Positions 60,636 through 64,000 of a stretch of 64,000 nucleotides of DNA are shown here, piece by piece. The stretch comes from Triatoma infestans. Its lineage: Eukaryota > Arthropoda > Insecta > Hemiptera > Reduviidae. The position numbers and the translations under genes were made by a program. The stretch covers positions 124,001 to 188,000 of the forward strand of contig JAAEAF010003361.1 of assembly GCA_011037195.1 (NCBI GenBank). Direction: 5' to 3'. Numbering within the stretch: the stretch's first letter is position 1; each line of letters begins with the position of its first letter. Under the pieces are notes generated by a model. It ran no database searches, was not told the origin of the DNA, and worked only from the letters and a program-made list of their open reading frames with translations.

Positions 60636-60995
60636 ATGGCAGCTTCTTTGGTAATTAAATTTCTTTATTTGGCATTACATATTTAGAATAGTTTATTATA
60701 CTTAAAAGTTTCTTCACATTAGGAGGATGTTTCAAGACGGGATAAATTAGGATTGATTGCTGAATGGATGGATCCACACGCTAGCCTTTTAAGAAGATTT
60801 TATTTCTTCTTCTACCCTTATGATTCCACAATTGAAATGGTGAGTACTTTGAGGAGAATCATAAATTTAATCTGTCTTATTCGTATACAGATAGATTTTG
60901 CAGTGGAAAATATAGTGGATCCGATGTATCCATGTGCTCCATCCTTACTGACCTATTTAAAACAAGGATATGATTTGAAATTGAAACTATTATGA
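60636..60995 (+). CDS. Short NME7-like DM10-domain protein
   Basis: Three small exons, 60636-60650, 60723-60839 and 60891-60995, give 78 residues. Residues 6-44 (LGLIAEWMDPHASLLRRFYF then FYPYDSTIEM) closely resemble the N-terminal DM10 strand of NME7, an axonemal nucleoside-diphosphate-kinase-like protein. The rest of NME7 (remaining DM10 and two NDK domains) was not found downstream; instead the frame ends VDPMYPCAPSLLTYLKQGYD...LKLL and an AATAAA follows at 61033. Intron 2 is only 51 bp, a multiple of three without stops, so retention keeps the frame open. Either a truncated NME7 relic, a short isoform, or the first exons of a gene whose remainder lies outside the window. The C-terminal part is unrecognised. 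Confidence 0.55.
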
Positions 60996-61239
60996 AGCAG
61001 TGGAAAATATTTTAATAATAATAAAAAACCAAAATAAAAACACTATAGAATTAATTGTATAGAATAATGTTTATTAATCATCCCATGTAAAATTAGTTTT
61101 ATTCAATTATATTTTTTGTGATGCCATATGATATTAATTGTAGTTTTATCAAATTCATGGTGGGGACTTTTTGAACCAATAGTTTATTTTTTTTCTCGGA
61201 AGATATTAAAAAAAAATTCTGAAAAGAAATATGTCATGC

Positions 61240-62300
61240 CGGCCTCACCTCTTCAATAAAAATCTGGGAGATCTTCCATTATCATGAGCTGTTGCACCAA
61301 ACGTTTAGATTGCTTGGTAACCCATATTAAACCTTGCAACTGTCGTGTTAGGCCACTAGGGTGTTCACTGTTCAAAGGTTTGCTTGTCTGAGCACAACAG
61401 ACGCCATGAGGATCACCCTCTCTGCGGCCTTGGAGTTTCTTTAATCCCCCGCCCCTCATTTATATCCAAGGCGTAGCTAGACCAGTGACAGTCGAATTAC
61501 AAGAGACAAATTCCCATTTGTTGGAGCATATCATAAATTAATGCGAGGAGCTGGAGGCCTACACAATTTTGGTCCTGTCCTCCGATATAATGGCTCCTAA
61601 ATAGAGCATTGACAATCTTTAATCCCCCGCCCCTCATTTATATCCAAGGCGTAGCTAGACCAGTGACAGTCGAATTACAAGAGACACAATTCCCATTTGT
61701 TGGAGCATATCATAAATTAATGCGAGGAGCTGGAGGCCTACACAATTTTGGTCCTGTCCTCCGATATAATGGCTCCTAAATAGAGCATTGACAATCTCTT
61801 CCATCCTGATACGGACAGAGAGGCTTGGAAACATGACCCGCCAGATAAGGCGATTTTATATGGTACACGGGCAGATCCTCCAAGACAGAGGTTGACGTGG
61901 AAGCTGGGAAATTCAGGGCTAATCCGAGCTGTGATATCTCGGTAAACTTACGTGAGCTAGCCACAGTCTTTCAGGCAGACAGTCGCGAACTATCTGTGCT
62001 GGTGAAATAATAAGACAGGGGATACGTAATCCAAGTCGCCATCTAGTTTAGTTGTTCTGTGAGTCATTAGAAGCCAATTACAACCTGGCATTACTACAGA
62101 ATTATTCCAACAAGCTGCACTGCCTTTCGGATCACTATAGGCCACGTCACTGGCCGTTGTGACTTGTCACATATATCGCTCTGCTAACATTCAACCTTGA
62201 ACGAATAGCCCCTGCAGATTTTTTCAGGAAGAAGAGGAAAAACAGCACTGCGTCAGTACTTACATACTAATTGCACAGTACACACACAGCAATACTGTGA
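61240..62300 (+). mobile_element. Second RNase H-type non-LTR retrotransposon remnant
   Basis: Plus-strand fragments in order: VQRFACLSTTDAMRITLSAA (connection block, 61368-61430), HLYPR, FPFVGAYHKLMREELEAY (near 61510-61560), an RNase H start GKFRANPSCDISVNLRELAT then VFQADSRELS (61905-61995), and a C-terminal ITIGHVTGRCDLSH then PCRFFQEEEEK knuckle region (62130-62245). Several frameshifts occur. A 178-bp tandem duplication lies inside it. Confidence 0.75.
61439..61797. repeat. 178-bp tandem duplication, two near-identical copies
   Basis: The segment starting ctttaatcccccgcccctc at about 61439 repeats at about 61617; both run through gagcattgacaatct. The only difference seen is one inserted base (gagacaaatt versus gagacacaatt). 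Confidence 0.9.
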
Positions 62301-62667
62301 GGAGTTGTGTATGTGTGTGTGTGTGTGAGTTTGCCTCTTCGGGGAGGAGAAACTGACGCCTACAAACAAGAATGTCGAGACTCTTAAATCAAATTAAACA
62401 TACAGAAGTGAGAGGGTACCTAATCTTTGGGTGCCACAGTAAACTCATAGGAATCATGATGTCGTTAACATAGAATCTAATGTACTCTCATTATGCTTGA
62501 AACTCCTTGATTTGAATGTAATGTCACATACATTAGTTTCTGTCTCGTTCACAGATCTTGGTTTGAGTTTTTTTTTGGTAGGTGGCAAGATTGTAGTTCA
62601 AGAAATATATACTTTTATATATTCGGAATTTAAGAAAACAGAATGAAAATACACAGACATGAAAATA

Positions 62668-63586
62668 GAGGCATGTCCAGTAAGTAAGTGTACTGAATTT
62701 TTGTAGGTTACAAAAATTTTATTTGAACAAAAAAATTACCTGGTTTCATTAGTACATATGTAAGCTATTTTTCGACATAGTCACCATTCCTCTCAATGCA
62801 GGTGGTGAACCGGGTATTAATTTTTTGATGCCTTCCTCGAAGTAGTTACCCGCCAACCCCTTCGTCCACTTCTCCACCTCCTCGTCGGTTGAAAACTCTT
62901 TTCTACCCATGTGCAGCTTCAGGGAGGTAAAGAGATAGTAATCTGAAGATGCTAGGTCAGGGGAATGCGCGGGATGGTTCAGGACATCCCATTTAAACGA
63001 GGCAAGCAGTTCTTCGTGGCGTTGGCCGTGTGTGGTCTGGCATTGTCGTGCAGCAGGCAGACTCCCTTTGTTCTGAATCGCCCTCCGCAATTTTTTTAGG
63101 GTCTCGCAGTATCTTGCAGAGTTGATGATCTCCCCTTGAGGCATATATTCAATTAAAATTATGCCTTGACAGTCCCAAAACACGGATGCCATGATTTTCT
63201 TGGCTGAAATTGTGGTTTTGAACTTTTTGGCGGAGGGTGAAGAGGTGTGACGCCACTGTTGAGACTGCCTTTTGGTTTCAGGTGTGTAGTGTGCAACCCA
63301 AGTTTCATCTCCAGTAATGATGGAGCGGAGAAATTCATCTCCATGGGGTTTGTAGTGTCTCAAAAACTCTTGCCCAGCCTCCACTCGATTCACACTTGGC
63401 GGGAGATTTGATTAACATTTTTCATGAAACGTATTGTCGCGTCGACAGTTCTCAACGTACTGACCTCGAACCGGTATCGTTGCGGAGGGGAGGAATCAGG
63501 CTACACGATAGTGTAGCCTACATGTCGAAAACAAAATCCCTTCAGCCGTGAGAGCCTCAGAATACCTACTTACTGGACATGCCTCG
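62668..63586 (-). mobile_element. Internally deleted mariner transposon
   Basis: Ends are inverted repeats: gaggcatgtccagtaagta at 62668-62686 and its reverse complement at the right end (gcctc at 63581-63585), next to TA dinucleotides. The minus-strand transposase open frame 62749-63393 contains GDETWV (first catalytic Asp), KFKTTISAKKIMASVFWD, a DNARPHTA motif that is out of frame (near 63050) and HPAHSPDLASSDYYLF (third catalytic region), i.e. a D,D34D-type mariner C-terminus. The N-terminal DNA-binding half is missing: about 0.92 kb against the usual ~1.3 kb. It cannot encode a working transposase but may be mobilisable in trans. Confidence 0.9.
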
Positions 63587-64000
63587 TATTTTTTCAAACA
63601 TACGAGTATGAATACTAGATTCGAATTCTCTGTCTCCTTGAAAAGGCTTACAAAATTACGATTACTAACAGACTAACCAAGGTGCTGCCATTCAGGAAGT
63701 CTTTTTGTCCTAAACACCAAGTATTATTTCTACCATCTATATTTATATAGCATTTAACGCATATTGGCCAGCTATGTAGCGTAACATCTGCTGTGGCTCT
63801 CTTATAAAATACAAATCGACTATTACGTGTTGTTTTTTAAATATACTCAGGTTTCTCTTCAGAACGCATAACGCATTTTAAGTATGGATATTTGAGTAGG
63901 AGCCAGAGTTTGCTTGTGGTACGCTAAACTCAAATCGTACACATCAACTAGCTATGTGTATTTGTAAATGTTGCGGGTGTCAGTGAAGTATTCTTCGTAT
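63587..64000. other. Right edge of window, no feature seen
   Basis: No coding, RNA or repeat feature could be supported. Confidence 0.4.

Overview
This is an animal nuclear window. It is AT-rich and intron-rich, with GT-AG introns mostly between about 50 bp and 4 kb, and it is loaded with decayed transposons. The protein types and the repeat content (mariner, several non-LTR retrotransposon families, Penelope-type hammerhead ribozymes, a tRNA-derived SINE) suggest an arthropod, most likely an insect. That assignment is inference; nothing here fixes the species. No bacterial operon, CRISPR array, rRNA gene or stand-alone tRNA gene was seen.

Seven host genes were rebuilt exon by exon, and the reading frame closes across every junction. 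In order they are: MPC1 (mitochondrial pyruvate carrier 1, minus, 3 exons); peter pan/SSF1 (60S ribosome biogenesis, plus, 8 exons); RpL7/uL30 (minus, 7 coding exons); ABT1/Esf2 (small-subunit processome, plus, 3 exons); tripeptidyl-peptidase II (minus, 22 coding exons over 21.4 kb, catalytic residues intact); RBMX2/Ist3 (spliceosomal RRM protein, minus, 5 exons); and a short NME7-like DM10-domain gene (plus, 3 exons). MPC1/ppan, RpL7/ABT1 and RBMX2/NME7-like are head-to-head pairs that probably share promoters. Three neighbours (ppan, RpL7, ABT1) all act in ribosome production.

The rest is mobile DNA. 1.5-5.2 kb holds two dead minus-strand reverse transcriptases, one with an inverted 5' end. 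39.3-41.3 kb, inside a TPP2 intron, holds another, interrupted by a SINE with a 12-bp target-site duplication. 52.2-54.6 and 61.2-62.3 kb hold RNase H-bearing non-LTR remnants, with a 262-bp near-identical duplication in the first area and a 178-bp tandem duplication in the second. 56.9-58.4 kb, inside an RBMX2 intron, holds a further RT remnant. 62.7-63.6 kb holds an internally deleted mariner.

The most interesting layer is a set of at least four unrelated small repeat families whose ends carry hammerhead-ribozyme cores (CUGANGA, stem II, GAAA, a palindromic stem III and a NUH cleavage site). They usually occur as inverted pairs facing each other. Several lie in the sense orientation inside introns of TPP2 and RpL7. 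One family has a consistent UUGAUAA core, in which the C3-G8 pair of the ribozyme appears replaced by U3-A8.
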